Source: Halobacillus naozhouensis (lineage in GTDB: Bacteria; Bacillota; Bacilli; Bacillales; Halobacillaceae). From it: a DNA stretch of 64,000 bases. Below the pieces are notes generated by a model. It was given only the letters and a program-made list of their open reading frames with translations. It was not told where the DNA came from and ran no database searches. Position numbers and translations under genes: made by a program. The stretch is taken from the NCBI RefSeq assembly GCF_029714185.1, contig NZ_CP121671.1, positions 1,798,001-1,862,000 of the forward strand, written 5' to 3'. How positions within the stretch are numbered: position 1 is the stretch's first letter; every line of letters starts with the position of its first letter. Of the stretch, positions 17,404 to 25,866 are shown piece by piece.

Positions 17404-19071
17404 TCAGACTTCCATAATAATCGGAAGGATCATTGGGCGGCGTTTCGTTTTCTCAAATAAGAATGGTGCAATCGTGTCAGTGATTTCATTCTTTATCTCA
17501 GACCACTGCGTAGTGCGGCGGTCCATGACTTTTTCTACATGTGTACTTACAAGTTTTTGCGCTTCTTTAATCAGGTCTTCTGATTCTCTCATGTAGACAA
17601 ACCCGCGAGAGATAATGTCAGGACCAGAAGCGATCTTGAATTCTTTCATGTTGATGCTTACGACGACAATAACGAGTCCTTCTTCGGAAAGGATACGGCG
17701 GTCACGCAAGACAATATTGCCAATATCGCCGATTCCGCTTCCGTCTACATAAACGGATCCGGACGGGATTTTACCTGCGATCATAGCTTCATCTTTGCCA
17801 AGTGCAAGGACATCACCATTGTCCATAACGAAACAGTTGCCTGGATCGATGCCGCATTCTTCACTTAACTTCACATGTTCTTTCAGCATCCGATATTCAC
17901 CATGAATCGGCATAAAGAATTTAGGCTGGATTAAGCGCAACATAAGTTTCATTTCTTCCTGGCTGCCGTGTCCGGATGTATGGATGTCATTTAATGGTCC
18001 GTGAATGACATCGGCACCTGCACGGTAAAGTTTGTTGATGGTTCGTCCTACACTGATCGTGTTACCAGGGATTGGGGAAGAGGAGAACACGACCGTGTCG
18101 CCAGGCATAATTTGAATTTGACGGTGAGTTCCGTTAGCAATTCGTGAAAGAGCTGCCATAGGTTCACCCTGTGAGCCGGTACATAAAATAACTACTTCAT
18201 GTGCAGGCAAACGATTAAGCTGCTGGGCATCGATAAACGTTTCCTTAGGTGCGCGGATGTACCCAAGGTCCTGTCCAATTCGAATTGATGACTCCATGCT
18301 TCGTCCAAACACAGCCACCTTACGATTATTCCTGACTGCTGCCTCAACAACCTGTTGAAGACGGTGGATGTTTGAAGCGAAGGTTGCAAAGATTAAACGA
18401 CCATTCACACGCGTAAAAATGTCTTGAATGCTTTGTCCGACTACCCGCTCAGACTTGGTAAACCCTGGTACTTCACTATTCGTGCTATCAGATAGTAAAG
18501 CAAGTACACCTTCTTTGCCGATCTCAGCCATTCTCGCTAAGTTTGCCGGCTCACCTACTGGGGTGAAATCAAATTTGAAGTCCCCTGTATGAACGACGTT
18601 ACCAGGCGGTGTTTTTACAACGATTCCATATGAATCTGGAATACTGTGCGTCGTACGGAAGAAGGATACAGATGTTTTACGGAATTTAATCACATCATCT
18701 TCCTGAATTGTGTGCATCTTCGTATTTCGCAATAATCCGTGCTCATCCAATTTGTTGCGTAGTAACCCCGCAGCAAGCTTGCCTGCATAAATAGGGATGT
18801 TAATTTCACGCAGCAGATAAGGAATCCCGCCAATATGGTCTTCGTGGCCATGGGTAATAAAAAGCCCTTTAATTTTGTCCTCGTTCTGGACTAAATAGGT
18901 GTAATCAGGAATAACATAATCAATTCCTAATAGTTCGTCTTCTGGAAATTTGATTCCAGCATCAATGAGGATGATTTCGTCCTGGAATTGAACAGCGTAT
19001 GTGTTTTTGCCAATCTCACCGAGTCCGCCTAAAGCGAAAACAGCTGTTTGGTCATTTTTAACAAACTTCAT
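17404..19071 (-). CDS. rnjA: Ribonuclease J1
   Basis: 555-residue metallo-beta-lactamase/beta-CASP nuclease with 5'-3' exonuclease and endonuclease activity in mRNA decay and 16S rRNA maturation. The zinc motif HGHEDHIGG is near residue 76, further ligands are in RTTHSIPDSYG and VHTGDFKFD, the beta-CASP region includes GSQGEPMAALSRIANG, and HGEYRML plus a C-terminal domain complete it. It begins three bases after rpoY; its SD GGAG lies inside the rpoY 3' end, so translation is coupled. Confidence 0.96.
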   Translation of the reverse strand: MKFVKNDQTAVFALGGLGEIGKNTYAVQFQDEIILIDAGIKFPEDELLGIDYVIPDYTYLVQNEDKIKGLFITHGHEDHIGGIPYLLREINIPIYAGKLAAGLLRNKLDEHGLLRNTKMHTIQEDDVIKFRKTSVSFFRTTHSIPDSYGIVVKTPPGNVVHTGDFKFDFTPVGEPANLARMAEIGKEGVLALLSDSTNSEVPGFTKSERVVGQSIQDIFTRVNGRLIFATFASNIHRLQQVVEAAVRNNRKVAVFGRSMESSIRIGQDLGYIRAPKETFIDAQQLNRLPAHEVVILCTGSQGEPMAALSRIANGTHRQIQIMPGDTVVFSSSPIPGNTISVGRTINKLYRAGADVIHGPLNDIHTSGHGSQEEMKLMLRLIQPKFFMPIHGEYRMLKEHVKLSEECGIDPGNCFVMDNGDVLALGKDEAMIAGKIPSGSVYVDGSGIGDIGNIVLRDRRILSEEGLVIVVVSINMKEFKIASGPDIISRGFVYMRESEDLIKEAQKLVSTHVEKVMDRRTTQWSEIKNEITDTIAPFLFEKTKRRPMILPIIMEV

Positions 19072-19074
19072 CTG

Positions 19075-19284
19075 TTACACATTCTCCAATTGGAAATCTT
19101 CAGATTGTTTCTCATAAGCCAAGTGATCCTCATCAAGCACCTGGATAAATTCAATATTTATATTTTTTGCGGCCAATTTCTTACGCACTTCTCTTTCTTT
19201 TTCCGCTTCGACATACATGGCCTGTGTACGTTCGCGAACAGGAACCTCTTGTGCAAGTTCCTGGTACAATACTTTAAAAATCAT
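19075..19284 (-). CDS. rpoY: RNA polymerase epsilon subunit (YkzG)
   Basis: 69-residue small subunit found on Firmicutes RNA polymerase near the secondary channel. Recognised from the start MIFKVLYQE, the core VPVRERTQAMYVEA and the C-terminal YEKQSEDFQLE, which align with B. subtilis RpoY end to end. ATG 19284 has AAGGAG ten bases upstream; a longer in-frame extension to 19368 has no SD. Paired with rnjA as in other Bacillaceae. Confidence 0.95.
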   Translation of the reverse strand: MIFKVLYQELAQEVPVRERTQAMYVEAEKEREVRKKLAAKNINIEFIQVLDEDHLAYEKQSEDFQLENV

Positions 19285-19413
19285 GTCTTTATCGCTCCTT
19301 ACTAAAATAGTTTCCTCGATCATTCTGTTGATTATGATAGCACGTTTGTTATGAATGTGGGAATACATTCCAAGGTTGAATCAGTCACACTCCGCCATAT
19401 GACTATTGGATAT

Positions 19414-19485
19414 TTACGCGTATGTTTTTCGTTCCAAAAGTTTTTTCCAACGTTTTCTAAGCTTTCTTCTAAGACGCTTCATCAT
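19414..19485 (-). CDS. Putative 23-residue highly basic peptide
   Basis: A short frame opening ATG-ATG and encoding MMKRLRRKLRKR followed by WKKLLERKTYA, about half Arg/Lys and amphipathic if helical. AAGGAG (19495-19500) lies nine bases upstream, as good as any SD in the window, and a minus-strand promoter-like pair lies about 75 bases further up. I do not recognise a family. It could act on RNA or ribosomes, be a leader for rpoY-rnjA 129 bases downstream, or be chance; no clear terminator follows. The remainder of 19285-19759 shows no other gene. Confidence 0.45.
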   Translation of the reverse strand: MMKRLRRKLRKRWKKLLERKTYA

Positions 19486-19558
19486 ATGAGCCATCTCCTT
19501 TCGTGATGAAGAAAGTCAGCAAAAAACGTTAAACCGCCCAATCCCTGTTAACTTTAGT

Positions 19559-19587
19559 ATAATACGGTTTCGTTCAGAATGAAACAA
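19559..19587 (-). promoter_or_regulatory. Possible promoter for the small basic peptide gene
   Basis: On the minus strand TTGTTT (19582-19587), a 17-base spacer and TATTAT (19559-19564). The -10 is good, the -35 is weak. Confidence 0.4.
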
Positions 19588-19759
19588 TTACCTTTCATCA
19601 TTTTCAAATATGTTTCCGAAAATAGTAACGAATTATGAATATCTTTCGTTTTTCTTCTCAATTATATCCACTCATGCTAAAGTATAGCCAGCGCAGTATG
19701 TGGTTAAAAGTATTTTATGTATCTTGTATGTTTAATCTGTGATGAGGGGAATGATTGGT

Positions 19760-20536
19760 ATGGGAAAAATCGCTTTTTTTGATATAGACGGGACGTTGTT
19801 AAATCATAACAAAAAGCTGCCAGAGAGTACGATTAAGGCAGTGAAGGAGTTACAAAAACAAGGGGTATACTGTGCGATCGCGACAGGGCGTGCTCCATTT
19901 ATGTATGAAGAGTTGAGGGAAACCCTGGGCATTAATTCTTATGTTAGTTTTAATGGACAGTACGTGGTTTTTGAAGGCAATCCAGTCTATAAAAATCCGC
20001 TATCGAAAGATGACTTAGAAAAACTCTACATGGATGCGGAAGAAAATAACCATCCCATGGTGTTTATGAATCAGGATGAAATGAAAGCGTCAGACCGTGA
20101 ACAAATGTACATTAAGGAAAGTCTTGCATCCCTGCACTTTGAGTACCCAGCAATTGATGCAGCCTTTTATAATGATTCAGAAATTTATCAGTCGCTGTTA
20201 TTTTGTGAAGGGGATGAGCTGAAATACTACGAGTCAAAATATGATGCCTTTGACTTTATTCGCTGGCATCCCTATTCCTGTGATGTCCTGCCTAAAGGCG
20301 GTTCAAAAGCAGAAGGAATTAAGCAATTAATTGACGCGGCCGGGCTTAACATTGAGGATACGTATGCATTTGGCGATGGACTGAATGATATAGAAATGAT
20401 TCGCGAGGTTGGCACTGGCGTGGCGATGGGCAATGCCGTGGATGAAACAAAAGCTGTCAGTGATCATATCACAGCGGACGTTGACGAGGATGGACTTGTG
20501 AAAGCGATCTATGACATTAACTTATTATCGAAGTAA
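19760..20536 (+). CDS. ykrA: Cof-type HAD-superfamily phosphatase (YkrA)
   Basis: 258-residue class IIB HAD hydrolase. Motif I FFDIDGTLL (nucleophile Asp), motif II ATGR, motif III Lys in KGGSKAEGIKQL, motif IV FGDGLNDIEMI. It probably dephosphorylates a small phosphometabolite such as a sugar phosphate or flavin; the substrate is unknown. ATG 19760 is placed ten bases after GAGGGG; the in-frame GTG at 19739 lacks an SD. Located between rpoY/rnjA and def, as in B. subtilis. Confidence 0.88.
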   Translation: MGKIAFFDIDGTLLNHNKKLPESTIKAVKELQKQGVYCAIATGRAPFMYEELRETLGINSYVSFNGQYVVFEGNPVYKNPLSKDDLEKLYMDAEENNHPMVFMNQDEMKASDREQMYIKESLASLHFEYPAIDAAFYNDSEIYQSLLFCEGDELKYYESKYDAFDFIRWHPYSCDVLPKGGSKAEGIKQLIDAAGLNIEDTYAFGDGLNDIEMIREVGTGVAMGNAVDETKAVSDHITADVDEDGLVKAIYDINLLSK

Positions 20537-20572
20537 AAGAAACGCCTGCGTAAGCGGGCGTTTCTTTTACTT
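20531..20572. terminator. Bidirectional terminator with 16-bp stem, ykrA / def
   Basis: AAGTAAAAGAAACGCC pairs perfectly with GGCGTTTCTTTTACTT. The stem contains the ykrA stop codon (20534-20536). Confidence 0.9.
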
Positions 20573-20586
20573 CGTATTCGCATTCT

Positions 20587-21141
20587 TTATGCGTCAGCAG
20601 GTTTGGCGTTTTCTGGTTCTTTAAATGGTTGCTCCTGATCAATGTGGTCATAGAACATAATGCCATGAAGGTGGTCAATTTCATGCTGAAAGACTATAGC
20701 TGCATAATCTTTCAGACGCAGTTTTACTTCGTTTCCTTCCAGATCAACAGCTTTCACTGTAACCCTTCGATATCTCGGAACATAGCCGGGAACTTCCCTG
20801 TCAACTGATAAACATCCTTCTCCGGACGATAGGTAGGTGCGCTCCACGGAGTGACTGATAATTCGCGGGTTAAATAAACCGTAACTGTAGAACTTATCAT
20901 TTAGATCTGTAAAATGAACCGCAAGCATTCTCTTATTGACATTAATTTGCGGGGCAGCCAGCCCCACCCCGGGGCGCAAGCCATACCGCTCACAAACCTG
21001 TTCATCCTGACTATTCTTTAAGTATTCCAACATATCTTCAAGAATTCGTTTATCCTCTTCCCTTGGTGGAATTTCTACTTTTTCGGTTACTTTTCTAAGG
21101 GCAGGGTGCCCCTCGCGTATAATATCGTCCATTGTAATCAT
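20587..21141 (-). CDS. defB: Peptide deformylase (DefB/YkrB)
   Basis: Removes the N-formyl group from nascent proteins; 184 residues. All three metal motifs are present: GVGLAAPQ, EGCLSV (Cys ligand) and HEIDHLHG (two His ligands and catalytic Glu). It belongs to the long type-II Gram-positive class (insertions relative to E. coli Def). I prefer ATG 21141, giving MITMDDII as in B. subtilis, nine bases after AAAGG; the ATG at 21150 touches the SD. Confidence 0.93.
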   Translation of the reverse strand: MITMDDIIREGHPALRKVTEKVEIPPREEDKRILEDMLEYLKNSQDEQVCERYGLRPGVGLAAPQINVNKRMLAVHFTDLNDKFYSYGLFNPRIISHSVERTYLSSGEGCLSVDREVPGYVPRYRRVTVKAVDLEGNEVKLRLKDYAAIVFQHEIDHLHGIMFYDHIDQEQPFKEPENAKPADA

Positions 21142-21323
21142 CCAATTCATCCTTTCTGAACACCATCATCTAATTCGTATTTCATTCTAACATAGAAATG
21201 TCAATGCTTATGGTTATTAAAAAACTGGAAAGAAAAAGAAACCTTTCAATTTAATTTTATTTATTATACTATTGTACATATGATAAAAAAGGTATCAAGA
21301 CACCAGTTAGAGGGGGATGAATT

Positions 21324-22037
21324 GTGCGTTTCACGAAGATTTTCTCGTTGCTAGCGGCAACGATTTTTATTTTGTCCGCGTGCTCAGGCCAATCGGCTTC
21401 GGAGAAAATATATGAGCATTTAGAAAAAGCGGTATCGCTTGAGGATAAGTTTCGGGAGCAGCAAGAACCGCTTATGAAATTAGAAGAGCAGGAACAGCAG
21501 TTATACAATCAAATTATTGACTTAAGTATGGACGAGTTTGATCAAATAAAGGAATTGTCTAAGGAAGCGGCAGCACTGGTTGAAGAGCGTGCAGAAAAAC
21601 TGGAGCTGGAAAAAGAAAGCATTGACGCTGCCAAAGAGGAATTTGATAAAATTAAACCTTTAATTGACGATTTTGGCGAAGAGAAAGCCGAAGCCAAAAA
21701 AATAGCTGAGCAACTCGTGGAAACGATGAATAAACGTTATAACGCTTATCAGGATTTATATAAAGCCTATCAGAAGGCGCTCAATTTAGATAAGGAATTG
21801 TATAAAATGCTTCAGCAGAAGGATTTAACGCAAGAAGAACTACAACAGCAAGTGAAAAGTATCAATGAAAGTTACAGCGCTGTGATCGAAGCTAATAAGC
21901 AGTTCAATAAATATACACAAGAGTATAATGAACTCAAAAAACAATTTTATGAAGCGGTTGGACTCGATGTGGCCTATGAGAATTCCGCTGAGAGTAAATC
22001 TAAGGATAATAAAAATAAATCAGAAGAAGCAGAATAG
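21324..22037 (+). CDS. ykyA: YkyA-family lipoprotein, putative cell-wall binding
   Basis: 237 residues with a lipoprotein signal (hydrophobic core then LSAC lipobox near residue 20) and an almost entirely helical, Glu/Lys/Gln-rich body with coiled-coil heptads (about 30-220). It is anchored to the outer face of the membrane. B. subtilis YkyA is annotated as putative cell-wall binding lipoprotein; the function is unknown. GTG start at 21324 follows GAGGGGGATGA. Position just upstream of pdhA is conserved. Confidence 0.85.
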   Translation: MRFTKIFSLLAATIFILSACSGQSASEKIYEHLEKAVSLEDKFREQQEPLMKLEEQEQQLYNQIIDLSMDEFDQIKELSKEAAALVEERAEKLELEKESIDAAKEEFDKIKPLIDDFGEEKAEAKKIAEQLVETMNKRYNAYQDLYKAYQKALNLDKELYKMLQQKDLTQEELQQQVKSINESYSAVIEANKQFNKYTQEYNELKKQFYEAVGLDVAYENSAESKSKDNKNKSEEAE

Positions 22038-22070
22038 AAAAGCGACCCAATGAAAGGGTCGCTTTTGTTC
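22038..22070 (+). terminator. Terminator after ykyA
   Basis: AAAAGCGACCC, seven-base loop, GGGTCGCTTTT. Confidence 0.85.
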
Positions 22071-22244
22071 TGAATAAAATTATTTGCATCCTTCTTATAA
22101 AAAAAGTAAAATTAATACAGCCTTAAAATAATAATAGTACAGCCGAATGTATATTTCATTTTTAAGGAAAGTTCTTATATATGGCAGTGAATGCTCACCA
22201 GTGGTAACCAATTTGTTGCAGAGTGTTTGACGAACCCTGTCCTG

Positions 22245-22273
22245 TTGAGCTAAACTACATATGAAAATATTAT
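22245..22273 (+). promoter_or_regulatory. Putative pdh operon promoter
   Basis: TTGAGC (22245-22250), a 17-base spacer and TATTAT (22268-22273). It implies a 5' leader of about 165 bases before pdhA. The leader contains a small ATGCT/AGCAT hairpin near 22400 but no recognisable riboswitch. Other -35-like TTGACA/TTGACT hexamers (22292, 22310) lack good -10 partners. Confidence 0.5.
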
Positions 22274-22445
22274 TGTACCAGTAAACATTGCTTTGACAAT
22301 ATAACAGTTTGACTAATTTCGCGTTTATGATTAATCGAGATGTGTTCAGGGTAAACCGTAGTAGAGCAAATAGGTACAGTTTTTTTCGGAGTTTTGGGAA
22401 TGCTACTCAACAGCATCTATTTTAAATGGAGAAAGGAAGAGGTGA

Positions 22446-23534
22446 GTGACTTTGAAACGAGTTCTTGAGAGTATCGAAAACCAATTCGAAACGTTTCAAA
22501 TCCTTGATGAAGAAGGTAAGATCGTAAACGAAGATGCGATGCCTGACCTATCTGATGAAGATTTAAAAGAAATAATGCGCCGCATGGTGTATACACGAAT
22601 TTTAGACCAGCGTTCTATTGCCCTTAACAGACAGGGACGCCTTGGATTCTATGCACCAACTGCCGGTCAAGAAGCTTCCCAATTAGGAAGCCATTTTGCC
22701 CTGGAAAAAGAAGATTTCATCCTGCCGGGATATCGTGATGTGCCACAGTTAATCTGGCATGGCCTTCCGTTAACGCAGGCATTCCTCTTTTCTCGTGGTC
22801 ACTTTAAAGGGAATCAAATGCCTGAAGGAGTCAATGCTGTTAGTCCACAGATCATCATTGGCGCTCAAATTACGCAGGCTGCCGGTGTAGGATTTGGCTA
22901 TAAGAAGCGTGGAAAAGATGCAGTAGCGATCACGTACACAGGTGACGGCGGTGCTTCTCAAGGTGACTTCTACGAAGGAATTAACTTTGCCGGCGCTTAC
23001 GGTGCTCAAACGATTTTTGTTGTTCAAAATAACCGCTTCGCGATCTCTGTACCGGTTGAGAAACAGTCCGCTGCGGAAACAATTGCACAAAAAGCTGTTG
23101 CAGCGGGTATTGAAGGCATTCAAGTTGACGGAATGGATGTTCTTGCCGTATATGCCGCTACTAAAGAAGCCCGCAAACGTGCCATTGATGGAGAAGGCCC
23201 AACGTTAATTGAAACCTTAACGTACCGTTATGGACCGCACACAATGGCAGGGGACGATCCGACAAGATATCGTACAGAAGATATGGATAACGAATGGGAG
23301 AAACAGGATCCGATTGTTCGTTTCCGTACATTCCTTGAAGAAAAAGGTCTTTGGTCTGAAGAGGAAGAAAACAAAGTGATTGAAGACGCTAAATCTGAAA
23401 TTAAAGCTGCCATCAAAGAAGCAGACAATACTCCAAAACAAAAAGTAACCGATCTTATCGGTAACATGTATGAAGAACTTCCATCTAACCTTCAAGAGCA
23501 AATGGAAGAATATAAGGAAAAGGAGTCGAAGTAG
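22446..23534 (+). CDS. pdhA: Pyruvate dehydrogenase E1 alpha
   Basis: 362 residues. E1 decarboxylates pyruvate with thiamine diphosphate and reductively acetylates the E2 lipoyl group. ThDP motif: TGDGGASQGDFYEG followed by VVQNNRFAI. Also RQGRLGFYAPTAGQEA and the loop RYGPHTMAGDDPTRYR, typical of E1 alpha. The start could be GTG 22446 (SD AAAGGA) or TTG 22452 (SD AGGTGA, six bases); both give nearly the same protein. Ends three bases before pdhB, in a four-gene operon. Confidence 0.97.
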   Translation: MTLKRVLESIENQFETFQILDEEGKIVNEDAMPDLSDEDLKEIMRRMVYTRILDQRSIALNRQGRLGFYAPTAGQEASQLGSHFALEKEDFILPGYRDVPQLIWHGLPLTQAFLFSRGHFKGNQMPEGVNAVSPQIIIGAQITQAAGVGFGYKKRGKDAVAITYTGDGGASQGDFYEGINFAGAYGAQTIFVVQNNRFAISVPVEKQSAAETIAQKAVAAGIEGIQVDGMDVLAVYAATKEARKRAIDGEGPTLIETLTYRYGPHTMAGDDPTRYRTEDMDNEWEKQDPIVRFRTFLEEKGLWSEEEENKVIEDAKSEIKAAIKEADNTPKQKVTDLIGNMYEELPSNLQEQMEEYKEKESK

Positions 23535-23537
23535 ATC

Positions 23538-24515
23538 ATGGCACAAATGACAATGATTCAAGCCATCACAGACGCGATGCGCACAGAACTTAAGAACGAC
23601 GAGAACGTGCTCGTCTTTGGTGAAGACGTTGGCCAAAATGGCGGCGTATTCCGTGCAACAGAAGGTCTTCAAGATGAGTTCGGCGAAGACCGTGTGTTCG
23701 ATACACCACTAGCTGAGTCAGGAATCGGTGGTTTGTCCATTGGTCTTGCACTTACTGACTTCCGTCCCGTTCCTGAGATTCAGTTCTTCGGATTTGTTTA
23801 CGAGACGATGGATGCTATCAGCGGGCAAATGGCTCGTTATCGCTACCGTACAGGTAACACGAAAAACATGCCGATTACAGTCCGTTCTCCTTTCGGCGGC
23901 GGTGTGCATACTCCTGAACTTCACGCTGACAGTCTAGAAGGATTAATGGCTCAACAGCCTGGTTTGAAGGTTGTTATTCCATCCAATCCATACGACGCCA
24001 AAGGTCTTCTGATCCAGTCGATCCGCGATAATGATCCGGTCATTTTCTTAGAGCACATGAAGCTGTACCGTTCATTCCGTGAAGAAGTTCCTGAGGAAGA
24101 ATATACAGTAGATCTTGGTAAAGCTAATGTTAAGCGTGAAGGTACAGATGTGACACTTATTGCTTATGGAGCTATGGTTCACTCTTGCTTGAAAGCGGCT
24201 GACGCATTAGAAGAAAACGGCGTGAGTGCAGAAGTGATTGACTTGCGCACTGTAAGTCCTGTAGATTATGAGACTATTCTCGCTTCTGTTGAGAAAACTA
24301 ATCATGCGGTTATGGTTCAGGAAGCTCAGAAACAAGCAGGTATTGCTGCAAATGTCGTTTCCGAGATTCAGGAAAAAGCCATCCTGCACCTTGAAGCACC
24401 AGTTCTGCGTGTGACGGCACCTGATACCGTATATGCCTTTACACAAGCGGAAGAAGTATGGCTTCCAGACCACAACGATATTGTTGAAAAAGTAAATAAA
24501 GTAATGAACTTTTAA
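23538..24515 (+). CDS. pdhB: Pyruvate dehydrogenase E1 beta
   Basis: 325-residue transketolase-like subunit that completes the E1 heterotetramer with PdhA and contacts the E2 binding domain. Seen: VFGEDVGQNGGVFRAT, the FDTPLAESGIGGLSIG segment, the PYR-domain EIQFFGF, and the C-terminal transketolase domain beginning near residue 195 (VTLIAYGAMVHSCLKA). Length equals B. subtilis PdhB. Confidence 0.97.
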   Translation: MAQMTMIQAITDAMRTELKNDENVLVFGEDVGQNGGVFRATEGLQDEFGEDRVFDTPLAESGIGGLSIGLALTDFRPVPEIQFFGFVYETMDAISGQMARYRYRTGNTKNMPITVRSPFGGGVHTPELHADSLEGLMAQQPGLKVVIPSNPYDAKGLLIQSIRDNDPVIFLEHMKLYRSFREEVPEEEYTVDLGKANVKREGTDVTLIAYGAMVHSCLKAADALEENGVSAEVIDLRTVSPVDYETILASVEKTNHAVMVQEAQKQAGIAANVVSEIQEKAILHLEAPVLRVTAPDTVYAFTQAEEVWLPDHNDIVEKVNKVMNF

Positions 24516-24543
24516 TCATCTCTACTATTAGGAGGTAATAACC

Positions 24544-25863
24544 GTGGCGTTCGAATTTAAACTGCCCGATATCGGTGAAGGGATCCACGAAGGTGAAATT
24601 GCCAAGTGGTTCGTCAAACCCGGTGACGAAGTAAAAGAAGACGATGTGCTTTGCGAAGTACAAAATGACAAAGCAGTAGTTGAGATTCCTTCCCAAGTAG
24701 ATGGTACTGTTAAAGAGATCCATGTTGATGAAGGAGAAACAACCACTGTAGGTACAGTTATCATTACCATTGATGATGGTTCGGAAGACACAGGCGGCGA
24801 TGATTCCGCAGAAGAATCGAAAGAGGAATCCAAAGAAGAACCTAAAGAGGACAAACAAGAGGCTTCTCCTTCTAAAGAGGACAAGAAGGAAGAAAAATCC
24901 GAGCAGCCTGCAGCACAAGCTGATGACAGCGATGTAGATGAAGACAAACGGGTTATCGCTATGCCATCTGTGAGAAAATATGCACGTGATAACGAAGTTG
25001 ACATCCGTAAAGTACAAGGGTCAGGAAAAAATGGCCGCGTACTCAAAGACGATGTGGACAGCTTCCTTGATGGTGGACAAACACAAGCATCTGAAGAACA
25101 AGCTGAAGAAACAGCAACAGAAGAGACAACGGCTAAAGAAGCACCGGCAGCTGGTGAAGCTTATCCTGAAACGCGTGAGAAGATGAGTGGAATGCGTAAA
25201 GCAATCGCTAAAGCGATGGTTAACTCTAAACATACCGCTCCACATGTTACGCTAATGGATGAAGTAGATGTATCAGAGCTTGTGGCTCACCGTAAGAAAT
25301 TCAAAGCTGTTGCTGCCGAGCAGGACATTAAACTGACATACCTTCCTTATGTCGTGAAGGCTCTCGTTTCAACACTGAAGAAATATCCTGTCCTAAATAC
25401 TTCTTTAGATGACGAAACGGATGAAATTATTCAAAAACACTATTATAATATTGGTATTGCAGCTGATACAGATAAAGGTTTACTTGTTCCTGTTGTGAAA
25501 GATGCAGATCGTAAATCAATCTTCTCCATTTCAAGTGAAGTGAATGAGTTAGCTGTGAAGGCTCGTGACGGTAAACTTTCTTCTGCTGAAATGAAAGGTG
25601 CATCTACAACCATTACAAATATTGGTTCAGCTGGGGGACAGTGGTTTACTCCGGTTATCAATCACCCAGAAGTAGCTATCCTTGGTATTGGACGTATTGC
25701 TGAAAAACCAGTTGTGCGTGATGGGGAAATTGTTGTTGCTCCAGTGCTGGCTATTTCATTAAGCTTTGACCACCGTATGATCGACGGTGCTACAGCACAG
25801 CATGCAATGAATAACATCAAGCGTTTACTGAACGATCCACAATTAATCATGATGGAGGCGTAA
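24544..25863 (+). CDS. pdhC: Dihydrolipoamide acetyltransferase (E2 of PDH)
   Basis: Core of the complex; transfers acetyl from the lipoyl arm to CoA. 439 residues: one lipoyl domain (1-80, lipoylated Lys43 in NDKAVVEI), a highly charged Glu/Lys/Ser/Asp linker (80-135), the E1/E3-binding domain (about 137-177, VIAMPSVRKYARD), a second linker rich in Ala/Glu/Thr, and the catalytic domain ending with SFDHRMIDGA. GTG start 24544 follows AGGAGG. The very acidic first linker fits a halophilic background. Confidence 0.97.
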   Translation: MAFEFKLPDIGEGIHEGEIAKWFVKPGDEVKEDDVLCEVQNDKAVVEIPSQVDGTVKEIHVDEGETTTVGTVIITIDDGSEDTGGDDSAEESKEESKEEPKEDKQEASPSKEDKKEEKSEQPAAQADDSDVDEDKRVIAMPSVRKYARDNEVDIRKVQGSGKNGRVLKDDVDSFLDGGQTQASEEQAEETATEETTAKEAPAAGEAYPETREKMSGMRKAIAKAMVNSKHTAPHVTLMDEVDVSELVAHRKKFKAVAAEQDIKLTYLPYVVKALVSTLKKYPVLNTSLDDETDEIIQKHYYNIGIAADTDKGLLVPVVKDADRKSIFSISSEVNELAVKARDGKLSSAEMKGASTTITNIGSAGGQWFTPVINHPEVAILGIGRIAEKPVVRDGEIVVAPVLAISLSFDHRMIDGATAQHAMNNIKRLLNDPQLIMMEA

Positions 25864-25866
25864 AGT

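Noticed and set aside
22163..22208. Short ATG frame after AAGGAAAG in the ykyA-pdhA gap
   Set aside because: Only eight codons long, with no promoter or conservation signal visible.
22292..22330. TTGACA and TTGACT hexamers as pdh promoters
   Set aside because: No acceptable -10 at 16-18 bases from either; the upstream TTGAGC/TATTAT pair is better.
24439..25046. Long minus-strand frames opposite pdhC
   Set aside because: They arise from the Glu/Lys-rich linker read in reverse, giving poly-Ser or poly-Leu/Phe protein with no SD.
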